The notes under the pieces are model-generated. The model did no database searches. It worked only from the letters and a program-made list of their open reading frames with translations, and was not told the origin of the DNA. A program made the position numbers and the translations under genes. Below, in pieces: positions 15,652 to 26,691 of a stretch of DNA of 64,000 nucleotides. Numbering within the stretch: the stretch's first letter is position 1; each line of letters begins with the position of its first letter. The stretch covers positions 1 through 64,000 of the forward strand of contig NZ_JBDJAW010000001.1 in the NCBI RefSeq assembly GCF_039649665.1, read 5' to 3'. The DNA comes from Microbispora sp. ZYX-F-249. Its GTDB lineage: Bacteria > Actinomycetota > Actinomycetes > Streptosporangiales > Streptosporangiaceae.

Positions 15652-16932
15652 TTGTCCGCACTCACCTTCGTCCAGCAGGCCGTCACCCGCGTCACCGAGC
15701 CCGACGCCGTCCCCGTACGCCTACCGGCCGTCGTGGGCGCCGGCCTGGAGGTGCCCGTCAGGGGCGGCAGGCTCGTGCCGTACGCGAACCTCGACTACGC
15801 GGCGAGCGCGCCCTGTCTCGAGCCGGTGAGCGCCACCGTCGCGGCGGCGCTGCCGGCCTACTCCAGCGTCCACCGGGGCGCGGGCTACGCCTCACAACTC
15901 ACCACCGCGCGGTACGAGCAGGCCAGGCACACCGTGCGGGCCTTCGTCGGCGCCCGTCCCGGCGACGCCCTGATCTTCGTGCGCAACACGACCGACGCGA
16001 TGAACCTGCTGGCCCGCAGCCTCCCCGAGGGCACCACCGTCGTCGTGTTCGACACCGAGCACCACGCCACGCTGCTGCCCTGGCCCGACGCCGTACGGCT
16101 CGCGCCGCCTGCCTTCCCCGGCGAGGCGATCCGGGCGGCCGACGAGGCGCTGACCGCGATCGAGGGCCCGGCCCTGCTCGTCGTGACCGCCGCCTCCAAC
16201 GTCACGGGCGAGCTGTGGCCGATCGCCGGGCTGGCCCACGTCGCCCACCGGCACGGCGCGCGGATCGCCGTGGACGCGGCCCAGTACGTCCCCCATCGCG
16301 GGCTCAACCTCGCCGCGCTCGACCTCGACTACGTGGCGTTCTCCGGGCACAAGCTCTACGCCCCCTTCGGCGCCGGGGTGCTCGTGGGCCGCCCCGACTG
16401 GCTCGCCGACGCCGACCCGTACCTGCGCGGCGGCGGAGCCGTACGGTCCGTGGGCGAGACGGTGGACTGGAGCGACGACCCCGAGGCCCGGCACGAGGCC
16501 GGCACCCCCAACGTGCTCGGCGCGATCGCGCTCGCCGCCGCCTGCGACGCGCTGACCACGACCGGCTGGATCGCGCTGGTCCGGGAGGAGGAGCGGCTGC
16601 TCGCCCGCCTGCGCGCCGGGCTCGCCACGATCCCCGGCGTACGCGAGCTGTCCCTGTGGGGCCCCGACCACCCGCGCGTCGGCATCGTGTCGTTCGCCGT
16701 GGAGGGCCGCACGGCCCGGGAGGTCGCCGAGACGCTGTCGGCAGAGCACGGCATCGGCGTCAGGGACGGCAAGTTCTGCGCCCACCCGTTCGTCCGCCAC
16801 CTCCTCGGCGGGGACGACGCCGGCTGCGCCGACGGCACGGTGAGCGCCGTACGCGCCTCGATCGGCATCGGCACCACCGAGGAGCACGTCGACCGCCTCG
16901 TCGACGCCCTACGCGAGATCGCCGCCGCCTGA
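15652..16932 (+). CDS. Class V aminotransferase / cysteine desulfurase-like protein
   Basis: A 426-residue PLP enzyme starting at TTG with GAGGAGG 7 nt upstream. The Schiff-base Lys is Lys234 in [16 protein letters not shown]; other blocks are [61 protein letters not shown] and [13 protein letters not shown]. It is closest to the SufS/CsdA/NifS group and could mobilise sulfur or act as a C-S lyase. A candidate thiol is Cys in [17 protein letters not shown] control ties it to methionine, cysteine or SAM metabolism. No isc/suf scaffold gene is adjacent. Confidence 0.85.
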   Translation: MSALTFVQQAVTRVTEPDAVPVRLPAVVGAGLEVPVRGGRLVPYANLDYAASAPCLEPVSATVAAALPAYSSVHRGAGYASQLTTARYEQARHTVRAFVGARPGDALIFVRNTTDAMNLLARSLPEGTTVVVFDTEHHATLLPWPDAVRLAPPAFPGEAIRAADEALTAIEGPALLVVTAASNVTGELWPIAGLAHVAHRHGARIAVDAAQYVPHRGLNLAALDLDYVAFSGHKLYAPFGAGVLVGRPDWLADADPYLRGGGAVRSVGETVDWSDDPEARHEAGTPNVLGAIALAAACDALTTTGWIALVREEERLLARLRAGLATIPGVRELSLWGPDHPRVGIVSFAVEGRTAREVAETLSAEHGIGVRDGKFCAHPFVRHLLGGDDAGCADGTVSAVRASIGIGTTEEHVDRLVDALREIAAA

Positions 16933-17006
16933 CCGGAGGGAAGTCAGCTTCGCCGGGCCTTCCGCTGTCTTCGCGGTCGCGTGATGGGCGTGAAAGCATG
17001 GACGGC

Positions 17007-18191
17007 ATGACGACCGAGCAGGAGGGCGGGCGCACCGAACGCATCGTGGGGCTCGGCGCGGGAGCCGACGCCGTGCAGGCGAAGGAGCTGGCCACCGAGG
17101 ACATGATCCTCAACATCGGCCCGCAGCACCCGTCCACCCACGGCGTGCTGCGGCTGCGGCTCGTCCTCGACGGCGAGCGCATGACGGCCGCCGAGCCGAT
17201 CGTCGGCTACATGCACCGCGGCGCGGAGAAGCTGTTCGAGGTGCGCGACTACCGGCAGATCATCGTGCTGGCCAACCGGCACGACTGGCTGTCGGCGTTC
17301 GCCAACGAACTGGGCGTGGTGCTCGCGGTCGAGCGCATGCTGGGGATGCAGCCGCCGCCCAGGGCGGTGTGGGCCAGGACGCTGCTGGCCGAGCTCAACC
17401 GCGTGCTCAGCCACCTGATGTTCCTCGGCAGCTATCCCCTGGAGCTCGGCGCGATCACGCCGGTCTTCTACGCCTTCCGGGAGCGGGAGACCCTGCAGCA
17501 CGTCATGGAGGAGATCTCCGGCGGCCGCATGCACTACATGTTCAACCGGGTGGGCGGGCTGAAGGAGGAGCTGCCCCTGGGCTGGCTCGACCGCGTCACC
17601 GCCGCCGTCGCGGCCGTGCGCCGGCGGCTGCCCGACATCGAGGAACTGATCGCCGGCAACGAGATCTTCCTGGCCCGCACCCGCGGCGTCGGCGTGCTCG
17701 ACCGCGAGACGATCATGCAGTACGGCGTGAGCGGCCCGATCGCACGGGCCTCGGGCGTGGACTTCGACCTGCGGCGCGACGAGCCCTACCTCGCGTACGG
17801 CGAGCTGCCGGTGAAGGTCGTGACCCGGTCGGCCGGGGACTGCCAGGCCCGGTTCCAGGTGCTGCTCGAACAGGTCAAGGTCTCCCTCGACCTCGCCGAC
17901 GCCTGCGTCGAGCGCCTGCGGCACCTGCCGCCCGGGCCGATCAACCAGCGGCTGCCGAAGGTGCTGAAGGCGCCCGAAGGCCACACGTACGCCTGGACGG
18001 AGAACCCGCTCGGCCTGAACGGCTACTACCTCGTGTCGCGGGGCGAGAAGACGCCGTGGCGGCTCAAGCTGCGCAGCGCCTCCTACAACAACATCCAGGT
18101 GCTGCGGGAGATGCTGCCGGGCAACCTGGTCGCGGACATGATCGCGATCCTCGGCTCGATGTTCTTCGTGGTCGGCGACGTCGACAAGTAG
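17007..18191 (+). CDS. Orphan NuoD (49-kDa complex I subunit) homologue
   Basis: A 394-residue NuoD/HycE-superfamily protein standing alone, without other nuo genes. It has [15 protein letters not shown] (His41, His45), HRGAEKL (Arg71), [19 protein letters not shown] and [19 protein letters not shown]. Gap-free alignment from HGVLRL to the quinone-site segment puts Trp94 (NRHDWL) where canonical subunits have Tyr (RLDYV; Tyr144 in Yarrowia numbering). Arg71 corresponds to the Arg dimethylated by NDUFAF7. ATG 17007 is preferred; an in-frame ATG at 16998 is possible. It probably replaces or modifies NuoD or serves a separate membrane hydrogenase-like complex; this is inference. Confidence 0.87.
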   Translation: MTTEQEGGRTERIVGLGAGADAVQAKELATEDMILNIGPQHPSTHGVLRLRLVLDGERMTAAEPIVGYMHRGAEKLFEVRDYRQIIVLANRHDWLSAFANELGVVLAVERMLGMQPPPRAVWARTLLAELNRVLSHLMFLGSYPLELGAITPVFYAFRERETLQHVMEEISGGRMHYMFNRVGGLKEELPLGWLDRVTAAVAAVRRRLPDIEELIAGNEIFLARTRGVGVLDRETIMQYGVSGPIARASGVDFDLRRDEPYLAYGELPVKVVTRSAGDCQARFQVLLEQVKVSLDLADACVERLRHLPPGPINQRLPKVLKAPEGHTYAWTENPLGLNGYYLVSRGEKTPWRLKLRSASYNNIQVLREMLPGNLVADMIAILGSMFFVVGDVDK

Positions 18192-18197
18192 AAGGTG

Positions 18198-18647
18198 TCA
18201 GGTCTCCCCGGAGGGCTTGCCGGGCACCCGGCAGCAGTGCTCGAGGAACAGCGCCGCGCAGACCAGGATCACGCAGGCCACGAACGACCCGCCGCCGACG
18301 AACGCGTCCTGCCGTGGCTTGTCCAGGTCGAGCAGGTCCAGCACGCGCAGCACGAACCCGGCGAAGACGCCGCCGAACGCCGCCCCCGCGTACGCCGTGG
18401 CCTTGGCCAGCGCCGCCAGACGGGCGACGGCGAGCGGCTCGACGGGCTTGGTGCCGGGGTGGCGCAGGATCCTCGCCCGGGTCAGCCAGCCCGTGTACGC
18501 CTCGCCGACGGCCAGCAGCAGCGTGGTGGGGATCGCGGTCCACGGCAGGGTCGGCAACATGGAGTAGAACTGCCGCAGCAGCCCCCAGGTGAGCAGGGCG
18601 AACACGACCACCAGACCGACGAGCACGCCGGGGTTGCTGGGCTTCAC
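18198..18647 (-). CDS. DUF3180 membrane protein
   Basis: A 149-residue integral membrane protein with four predicted helices (about residues 8-25, 35-52, 83-102, 115-135). This family is routinely found immediately downstream of folK in actinobacteria; here it is 18 nt downstream of folK on the same strand. The function is not known. Basic residues before the first helix suggest the N terminus is inside. It is the last gene of the folate operon. Confidence 0.85.
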   Translation of the reverse strand: MKPSNPGVLVGLVVVFALLTWGLLRQFYSMLPTLPWTAIPTTLLLAVGEAYTGWLTRARILRHPGTKPVEPLAVARLAALAKATAYAGAAFGGVFAGFVLRVLDLLDLDKPRQDAFVGGGSFVACVILVCAALFLEHCCRVPGKPSGET

Positions 18648-18665
18648 TCGGGGACTCCTCGTCGA

Positions 18666-19166
18666 TCAGACCGGGGGTTCGAGCACGAGGTCGGTGCGCA
18701 GCCGTACCCCGCTCTGGTCCGTCTCGGCCAGCAGGGCCGCGACCGAGCCGCGCCCGGGCAGGACCGCACCCGGATCGGCCTGCGCCCACGGAACCAGGAC
18801 GAACGCCCGCTCGTGCGCCCGGGGGTGCGGGAGCGTGAGCTCGGGGTCGTCGGACATCAGGGCGCCGACCGCGATGAGGTCCACGTCGAGCGTCCTCGGC
18901 CCCCACCGCTCCTTGCGCTCGCGGCCGAAGGCGTTCTCGACGCTCTGCGCGCGGTCCAGCAGCGTGCGGGGGTCGAGCATGCTCTCGGCGATCACCACCG
19001 CGTTCAGGTACGGGCCCTGCTCGGGGCCGCCGACCGGATCGGTCTCGTAGACCGGTGACACCGCCACGAACTTGAGGCCGGGGGCGTCGAACAGCGAGTC
19101 GAGGGCCCCCTGGAGGTTCTCGATACGGCGGCCGAGGTTGCTGCCGAGCGCGATCACGACCCTCAT
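18666..19166 (-). CDS. folK: Hydroxymethyldihydropterin pyrophosphokinase
   Basis: A 166-residue HPPK that transfers pyrophosphate from ATP to 6-hydroxymethyl-7,8-dihydropterin. Motifs: ALGSNLGRRIENLQGALDSL, VSPVYETDPVGGPEQGPYLNAVV, RWGPRTLDVDLIAVG with the metal-binding DVD, and LTLPHPRAHERAFVLVPW. Length is normal. The start overlaps the folB stop by 4 nt (ATGA), showing translational coupling. Confidence 0.95.
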   Translation of the reverse strand: MRVVIALGSNLGRRIENLQGALDSLFDAPGLKFVAVSPVYETDPVGGPEQGPYLNAVVIAESMLDPRTLLDRAQSVENAFGRERKERWGPRTLDVDLIAVGALMSDDPELTLPHPRAHERAFVLVPWAQADPGAVLPGRGSVAALLAETDQSGVRLRTDLVLEPPV

Positions 19167-19546
19167 GCGCGCCCCCTTCTGATCGTCACCACCACGTCGG
19201 CGAACGGCAGCGGGATGGGCGCCGCCGGTTTGTGCACGCTGACCTCCGCCTCCTCGACCCGCTCGTGGGCCAGGCAGGCCGCCGCCAGCCGCTCGGCGAG
19301 GGTCTCGATGAGGTTGACCGGCTCGCCCTCCACGATGCGGACCAGCTCCCCCGCCAGTGCCCCGTAGTCGACCGTGAGGGTCAGGTCGTCGGCCGCGGCC
19401 GCCGGGGCGGTGTCGAAGCGCAGGGCCACGTCGATCACGAACTCCTGGCCCAGCTCGCGCTCGGCGGGCAGGCAGCCGTGCCTGCCGCGGGCCCGCAGGC
19501 CCGTCAGCCGCACCGTGTCACGACTGGTCGTCGGCCGCACCGTCAA
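19163..19546 (-). CDS. folB: Dihydroneopterin aldolase
   Basis: A 127-residue tunnelling-fold aldolase making 6-hydroxymethyl-7,8-dihydropterin. GLRARGRHGCLPAERELGQEFVIDV, the Glu-containing NLIETLAERLA, and VSVHKPAAPIPLPFADVVVTIRR are typical; the Lys in HKP is the catalytic residue. Its start overlaps the stop of the NTF2-like gene by 4 nt and its end overlaps folK by 4 nt. Confidence 0.93.
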   Translation of the reverse strand: MTVRPTTSRDTVRLTGLRARGRHGCLPAERELGQEFVIDVALRFDTAPAAAADDLTLTVDYGALAGELVRIVEGEPVNLIETLAERLAAACLAHERVEEAEVSVHKPAAPIPLPFADVVVTIRRGRA

Positions 19547-19974
19547 TGCTCCTGCTCCTCCTCGTCGTCGTCATCGTCGCTCTGGAGGACCGGTGAGCCG
19601 TGGTAGAGCCACAGCCGCCACCCGGTTCCGGTGCGCACGTAGGTGCTGGACGCGACGACCCGGCCGGCCGCGAAGCCCGGCTCGTCGGTGTCGGCGGCCG
19701 TCAGGATGTTCTCCGCGCAGGTGACCACGGCGACGTCCCCGATCACGGTCGTCTGCACGTCGGTCAGCACGAACTGGATGTACGGCGTGTTGGCCATGAT
19801 GAGCGCCCAGGAGCGGAGCACCTCCGACCGTCCGGTCAGCATGGGCCAGCCCGGATGGACGCACATGGCCGGACGTCCCGGGACGTCCTCGATCCAGATC
19901 TCCGACATCGCGTCGAGGTCGCCGCTCTCGATGGCGTTGTAGAACGCCTGGTTGAGCTCCTCGATGTCCTTCAT
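19543..19974 (-). CDS. NTF2-like (SnoaL-fold) protein in the folate operon
   Basis: A 143-residue NTF2-fold protein: MKDIEELNQAFYNAIESGDLDAMSEIW, CVHPGWPMLTGRSEVLRSWALIMANT, VTCAENIL and WRLWLYHGSPVL, ending in an Asp/Glu-rich tail. The ATG at 19974 is chosen for its AGGG 6 nt upstream; an in-frame ATG at 19992 is possible. It sits between folP and folB with 4-nt overlap into folB, so it is made together with the folate enzymes. NTF2-like proteins may bind small ligands or act as isomerases/hydrolases; a pterin-related role is inference only. Confidence 0.85.
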   Translation of the reverse strand: MKDIEELNQAFYNAIESGDLDAMSEIWIEDVPGRPAMCVHPGWPMLTGRSEVLRSWALIMANTPYIQFVLTDVQTTVIGDVAVVTCAENILTAADTDEPGFAAGRVVASSTYVRTGTGWRLWLYHGSPVLQSDDDDDEEEQEH

Positions 19975-19996
19975 CGGCGTCCCTGTCGGCATCTCG

Positions 19997-20869
19997 TCAC
20001 CGGCCCTCGTCAGCGTGTCGTACGCCTGCTGCCCGCCAGGCGGCTGCCACACGCACCGCGTCGGCGTTCGGCCGCACCCGGTGCACCCGCACGCACCAGG
20101 CGCCGGACCGCGCCGCGAGCGCGGTGACGGCGAGCGTGGCGTCGTCGCTCCCGTCGAACGGCCTGGGTTCGCCGTCCGGCCCCGCCAGCAGGCGGCCGAG
20201 GAAGCGTTTGCGGGACGCTCCGATCAGCAGCGGACGGCCGAGGCGGTTCAGCTCGCCGATGCCGCCCAGCAGGGCCCAGTTGTGTTCGGCGTTCTTGGAG
20301 AACCCGAGGCCGGGGTCGAGCACGATCTGCTCCTCCCGCACGCCCTCGGCGAGCACGGAGTCGACCCGCTTGCGCAGCTCCTCCGCCACCTCGGTCACGA
20401 CGTCGCCGTAGATGGCCCGGCTCTCCATGTCGCGGCTGTGCCCCCGCCAGTGCATCACGACGTACGGCACGCCGGTCGCGGCCACCACCCGCGGCATGGC
20501 GGGGTCGGCCAGCCCGCCGCTCACGTCGTTGACGAGCTTCGCCCCGGCCTCGACGGCCGCCTCGGCCACCTCCGCGCGCATGGTGTCGACGCTGACGGTC
20601 ACGCCCTCCTGGCTGAGCGCGCGGATCACCGGCTCGACGCGGCGGAGCTCCTCCTCCAGGGAGACGCGGGCCGCACCCGGGCGGGTGGACTCGCCGCCCA
20701 CGTCCACGATGTCGGCGCCCTCGGCCACCAGGTCGAGGCCGTGCCGGATCGCGACGCCGGCGTCGAACCACTGGCCGCCATCGGAGAAGGAGTCGGGGGT
20801 CACGTTGACCACGCCCATGACCAGACAGCGCCCAGACTCGGGCATACCGGGCACACTTGCTGCGGTCAT
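19997..20869 (-). CDS. folP: Dihydropteroate synthase
   Basis: A 290-residue TIM-barrel enzyme that condenses p-aminobenzoate with hydroxymethyldihydropterin pyrophosphate. Conserved blocks: VMGVVNVTPDSFSDGG, DIVDVGGESTRPGA, VSVDTMRAEVAEAAVEAGAKLVNDVSGG, VVMHWRG, ILDPGLGF-like IVLDPGLGFSKNAEHN, PLLIGASRKRFLG and the late RVHRVRPNADAVRVA. The ATG at 20869 restores the family N terminus but has a weak ribosome-binding site, and the gene begins 74 nt after folE, so an internal promoter is possible. Confidence 0.94.
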   Translation of the reverse strand: MTAASVPGMPESGRCLVMGVVNVTPDSFSDGGQWFDAGVAIRHGLDLVAEGADIVDVGGESTRPGAARVSLEEELRRVEPVIRALSQEGVTVSVDTMRAEVAEAAVEAGAKLVNDVSGGLADPAMPRVVAATGVPYVVMHWRGHSRDMESRAIYGDVVTEVAEELRKRVDSVLAEGVREEQIVLDPGLGFSKNAEHNWALLGGIGELNRLGRPLLIGASRKRFLGRLLAGPDGEPRPFDGSDDATLAVTALAARSGAWCVRVHRVRPNADAVRVAAAWRAAGVRHADEGR

Positions 20870-20943
20870 GGGGTCAAGACTAGTGCCATGAGGCAGGGTG
20901 CTCGTCGGGCAGGAGCGCCGTCCCAACCGGCCCTCGCCCGCGC

Positions 20944-21540
20944 TCAGCCGCGCAGGATCAGCGACATGGCCTCGGCCCTGGTCGCCTCACAGGTGCGGAA
21001 ATCGCCGCGGACGGCCGAGGTGAGCGTCTTCGCGCCGGGTTTGCGCACGCCGCGCATGGTCATGCACATGTGCTCGGCCTCGATCACCACGATCACCCCC
21101 CGAGGTTCGAGGACCTTCATCAGGCCGTCGGCGATCTGGGAGGTCATCCGCTCCTGGACCTGCGGCCGGCGGGCGTAGACGTCCACCAGCCTGGCCAGCT
21201 TGGACAGGCCGGTGATGCGGCCCTTCTCGTTCGGGGTGTAGCCGATGTGGGCCACGCCGTGGAACGGGAGCAGATGGTGCTCGCAGGTGGACATCACCTC
21301 GATGTCCTTGACGAGCACCATCTCGTCGTGGTCCGCGTCGAACATCGTGGTCAGCGCGTCCTCGGGGCGCTGGCCGAGCCCGGCGAACTGCTCGGCATAC
21401 GCCCTGGCCACCCGGGCGGGGGTGTCCCGGAGCCCGTCGCGATCGGGGTCCTCCCCGATCGCGAACAGGATCTCCCGGACCGCCTTCTCGATCCGGTCGT
21501 GGTCGAAGCCGGGGGGCGGCCCCGCCATGGGTTCGGCCAT
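20944..21540 (-). CDS. folE: GTP cyclohydrolase I
   Basis: A 198-residue FolE converting GTP to dihydroneopterin triphosphate. Zinc-binding and catalytic blocks: [48 protein letters not shown], and [24 protein letters not shown]. The start ATG lies only 2 nt after the ftsH stop codon, so it is translated from the ftsH message. Length is normal. Confidence 0.96.
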   Translation of the reverse strand: MAEPMAGPPPGFDHDRIEKAVREILFAIGEDPDRDGLRDTPARVARAYAEQFAGLGQRPEDALTTMFDADHDEMVLVKDIEVMSTCEHHLLPFHGVAHIGYTPNEKGRITGLSKLARLVDVYARRPQVQERMTSQIADGLMKVLEPRGVIVVIEAEHMCMTMRGVRKPGAKTLTSAVRGDFRTCEATRAEAMSLILRG

Positions 21541-21542
21541 GG

Positions 21543-23549
<2,007 letters not shown>

Positions 23550-23817
23550 CCGTTGCGGAACCCCGGCGGGCCCGTCCCTTCCTGACCAAGGCCTGCCCCG
23601 GGAGAACCCGGGGTCGCGGCATCCCTTACCGCTCCTTCTGACTACCGCGGGCCCGCCTCAGCGGCCTCCCACGGATATCCGAAGGTACACCCGGCAGCCG
23701 CGTCGGGTAACTGCCCGAGCGGCTCCGGCTTTGCCTTTCCAACGTACGTCAGCCAACCCCGTGTTCCCCGACCTGGCGCCCAATAACGCACGATTCGAGG
23801 GTCACTTCGCTAAGGGC

Positions 23818-24375
23818 TTACTCCCCTCCGTACACATGAGGCGCAAGAGTCCCGATGAACGGCAGGTTGCGATAGCGCTCCGCGTAATCGAGGCCGAACC
23901 CGATGACGAACTCGTTGGGGATGTCAAAACCTACGTAACGGACGTCCAACTCCACCTTCACCGCGTCCGGCTTGCGCAGCAGGGTGCAGATCTCCACGGA
24001 CGCCGGGTCGCGCGACTTCAGGTTGTTCAGGAGCCACGAAAGCGTCAGCCCGGAGTCGATGATGTCCTCGACCACGAGCACGTGCCGGCCGGCGATGTCG
24101 GTGTCGAGGTCCTTCAGCACCCGCACGACACCGGACGACTTGGTCCCGGCGCCGTACGAGGAGACGGCCATCCAGTCCATCTGCACGGGCACGTGCAGCG
24201 CGCGGGCGAGGTCGGCCATGACCATGACCGCCCCCTTGAGCACGCCGACGATCAACAGTTCCCTGCCGGCGTAGTCGGCGTCGATCCGGCCCGCCAGTTC
24301 CCTGATCTTCTCCTGCAGCTCCTGCTCGGAGATGAGGACTCTGGAGAGATCCTTGCCCATGTCTGCTGCGTCCAC
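23818..24375 (-). CDS. hpt: Hypoxanthine phosphoribosyltransferase
   Basis: A 185-residue purine salvage enzyme converting hypoxanthine or guanine plus PRPP to IMP or GMP. The PRPP loop is VLVVEDIIDSGLT; GVLKGAVMVMADLARAL and the Lys/Phe region VGFDIPNEFVIGFGLDY are typical. The GTG start at 24375 has AAGGA 8 nt upstream; an ATG 15 nt further in is less well placed. It follows tilS by 12 nt, and the tilS-hpt-ftsH order is conserved widely in bacteria. Confidence 0.95.
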   Translation of the reverse strand: MDAADMGKDLSRVLISEQELQEKIRELAGRIDADYAGRELLIVGVLKGAVMVMADLARALHVPVQMDWMAVSSYGAGTKSSGVVRVLKDLDTDIAGRHVLVVEDIIDSGLTLSWLLNNLKSRDPASVEICTLLRKPDAVKVELDVRYVGFDIPNEFVIGFGLDYAERYRNLPFIGTLAPHVYGGE

Positions 24376-24387
24376 CTGGGGTTTTCC

Positions 24388-25392
24388 TTACGCGAGCGAG
24401 AGGTTGTCCACGGCGAACACAAGGGTGCCACAGCGCCTGACCACCCCCACCCCCCCGGGTAGGTCCACCCCCTTCTGCCCGTGCCAGCCGGTCACCAGCC
24501 GCTCGACCGCCTCGATGTGCACGGCCGCGAGCGCGGCGGCGTTCGCCCCGGCCTCGACGGCCGCCCGCCGGATGACCCGCCGCCGCACCGCCCCCGGCAC
24601 GCCGGCCAGCACGGACACGTCCAGCTCCCCGCCCGGACCCCGCGACGTGGCGTGGACGCTGTCCGCCCACTCGTCCAGGGCATCGGCGTCGTCCCGGCAC
24701 AACCGCGCCGTACGCGCCAGCGCCTCGGCGATCCCCGGCCCCAGCGCGGCCTCCAGCACCGGAAGGGCGTCGCGCCGCACCCGGACCCTGGTGTACGCCG
24801 GATCCTCGTTGTGCGGGTCGTCCCAGGGCCGCAGGCCGAGGGCGTCGCACGCCTGCCTGGTCCGCTCGCGGCCGAGCCCCAGCAGGGGGCGCCGGTAGAT
24901 TCCGGTGACCTCCGCCATGCCGGACAGCGACCGGGTGCCGCTGCCCCGGGCCAGGCGCAGCAGCACGGTCTCCGCCTGGTCGTCGCGGGTGTGGCCGAGC
25001 AGGACCGCGGCGGCGCCCAGCCGGCCTGCGGCGGCGGACAGCGCGGCGTAGCGGGCCTCCCGCGCCGCGGCCTCGGGTCCCCCGGCCGTGCCGACCGTGA
25101 CGGTCAGCGCCTCGGCCGGGTCGAGGCCGAGCGAGTGCGCGAGCCGTACGACGTCGCGGGCGCGCCCGGCCGAGCCCTCCTGAAGGCCGTGGTCGACGGT
25201 CAGCAGCCCGGCGCTCAGGCCGAGGCGCGGGGCCGCGAAAGCGGTGGCCGCCGCCAGCGCCAGCGAGTCGGCGCCGCCGCTGCAGGCCACGAGGACGAGC
25301 GGCGACTCCGCCACGTCGCGCGGGACGGCGAGGTCCGCGAGCGAGAGCCGTACGGCACGGCGGACGTCGGCGACGGCGGGATGCGGGCCCAT
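24388..25392 (-). CDS. tilS: tRNA(Ile)-lysidine synthetase
   Basis: A 334-residue PP-loop ATPase that modifies C34 of tRNA-Ile(CAU) to lysidine. The ATP loop is [15 protein letters not shown] (residues about 33-47), followed by [43 protein letters not shown] and [20 protein letters not shown]. The C-terminal domain is short, as in actinobacterial TilS. The ATG at 25392 is preferred over upstream in-frame starts because the family N terminus begins there. Confidence 0.93.
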   Translation of the reverse strand: MGPHPAVADVRRAVRLSLADLAVPRDVAESPLVLVACSGGADSLALAAATAFAAPRLGLSAGLLTVDHGLQEGSAGRARDVVRLAHSLGLDPAEALTVTVGTAGGPEAAAREARYAALSAAAGRLGAAAVLLGHTRDDQAETVLLRLARGSGTRSLSGMAEVTGIYRRPLLGLGRERTRQACDALGLRPWDDPHNEDPAYTRVRVRRDALPVLEAALGPGIAEALARTARLCRDDADALDEWADSVHATSRGPGGELDVSVLAGVPGAVRRRVIRRAAVEAGANAAALAAVHIEAVERLVTGWHGQKGVDLPGGVGVVRRCGTLVFAVDNLSLA

Positions 25393-25447
25393 GCCGCCAT
25401 TCTGGCGGCGCCGCTCGCGAGCCGGGTAACGCCCGCGGCCCGGACGC

Positions 25448-25514
25448 TGCATGATCACGAAAGACGTCTGGCCAGGTCAGCCCGGAAACGCCGGATTATT
25501 TGCATGATCACGAA
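25448..25514. repeat. Pair of 14-bp direct repeats upstream of tilS
   Basis: TGCATGATCACGAA occurs at 25448-25461 and again at 25501-25514, 53 bp apart, with a CCGGAAACGCCGG inverted motif between. They lie in the 189-bp spacer between tilS and the metalloprotease gene. They could be a regulator site or part of a dispersed intergenic repeat. Confidence 0.5.
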
Positions 25515-25581
25515 TGGTTGCGATGCAGGTCAGAGGGAGTCTCTGCGACAAATTACAAGATCACGCTGGTGGAAAGGGGGG

Positions 25582-26634
25582 TCAGGAGGTGGAGGTGAGG
25601 ACGCGGGACATCCAGGCGTGCGGGTCCGCGATCTCCCGGCGGTCGGGCAGGGTCTCCGGCGAGGTCCACACCTTGTTGAAGGACTCCATGCCAGCCTCGT
25701 CCACGACGGTGCGCACGAAATGGGAGCCCTCGGCGTACTGCTTCATCTTGAGCTCGATGCCGAGCAGCCGGCGGACGAGCTGGTCGAAGCGCGAGCCGCC
25801 CTCGCGGCGGCGCTGGAACTTGGCGCGGATCTCGGCGACCGACGGCACCACCGACGGGCCCACCGCGTCCATGACGTAGTCGCCGTGCCCCTCCACCAGC
25901 GTCATCACGGCCGTCACCCGGTCGAGCACGGCCTTCTGCTCGGGCGTCTGGATGGCCTCGATGAGGTTGCCCTCGCCGCCCCTGAAGGCGTCGGCCACCG
26001 CGTCGGAGGCGGCGCGCAGGCGCTCCAGCAGGGTCGTCAGGTCCATCTCTGACGCGAGAAGGAACTCGGTCATCTGGCCGCGGACGTACTCGCGCAGCCA
26101 GGGGACGCCGGTGAACTGCACCCGGTGGGTCTCCTCGTGCAGGCACACCCACAGGCGGAAGTCACGGGGATCGACGCCCAGCTCGCGCTCGGCGTGCACG
26201 ATGTTGGGCGCCACCAGCGTCAGCCGCCCGGTCGGGGCGTTGCCCGAGGGATCGGGCGGGAGGAACAGCTCGTACTGCCCGAGCACCCGCGAGGCGAGGA
26301 AGGCCAGCACCGCGCCGACCTCGAGCCCGGTGATGCGCGAGCCGACCGCGCCGACGACCGCCGGCATGTTCGACATCTTCTGCGTCAGCGGCTCCAGGAC
26401 GACCCGGAAGCCGTCCACGTTCGCGCGGATCCACCCGGGGCGGTCGACCACGGTCGCCGCCTCCGGCGGCGCGGAGTCGATGCGGGTGAACTCCCGCACG
26501 TGCCCCTCGGCGTCCCGCGACAGCCGCCGCAGTTCGAGGACCGCCTGCCTGGCCTCCTCGCGGCTCACCTGAGGGCCCGGGCGCACGAGGCGCACCCCGG
26601 TCGAGACGGCCAGATCCCAGTCGATCACCTGCAT
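25582..26634 (-). CDS. Zinc-dependent metalloprotease (zincin_2, F420-biosynthesis-associated family)
   Basis: A 350-residue protein of the actinobacterial family annotated as a zinc-dependent metalloprotease or as 'coenzyme F420 biosynthesis associated'. The HExxH-type site is HEETHRVQF in LWVCLHEETHRVQFTGVPWLREYV (about residues 163-186), and a downstream LVEGHGDYVMDAVG may supply the third ligand. The family name comes from gene neighbourhoods; no F420 gene is present in this window. It ends 189 nt before tilS. ATG 26634 is preferred over a GTG 9 nt upstream. Confidence 0.85.
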   Translation of the reverse strand: MQVIDWDLAVSTGVRLVRPGPQVSREEARQAVLELRRLSRDAEGHVREFTRIDSAPPEAATVVDRPGWIRANVDGFRVVLEPLTQKMSNMPAVVGAVGSRITGLEVGAVLAFLASRVLGQYELFLPPDPSGNAPTGRLTLVAPNIVHAERELGVDPRDFRLWVCLHEETHRVQFTGVPWLREYVRGQMTEFLLASEMDLTTLLERLRAASDAVADAFRGGEGNLIEAIQTPEQKAVLDRVTAVMTLVEGHGDYVMDAVGPSVVPSVAEIRAKFQRRREGGSRFDQLVRRLLGIELKMKQYAEGSHFVRTVVDEAGMESFNKVWTSPETLPDRREIADPHAWMSRVLTSTS

Positions 26635-26691
26635 ACCCACCACCGTACGTTCTTCGCCTTCTCGCCGCGCATGCAGTCGCGAGGGGGACGG

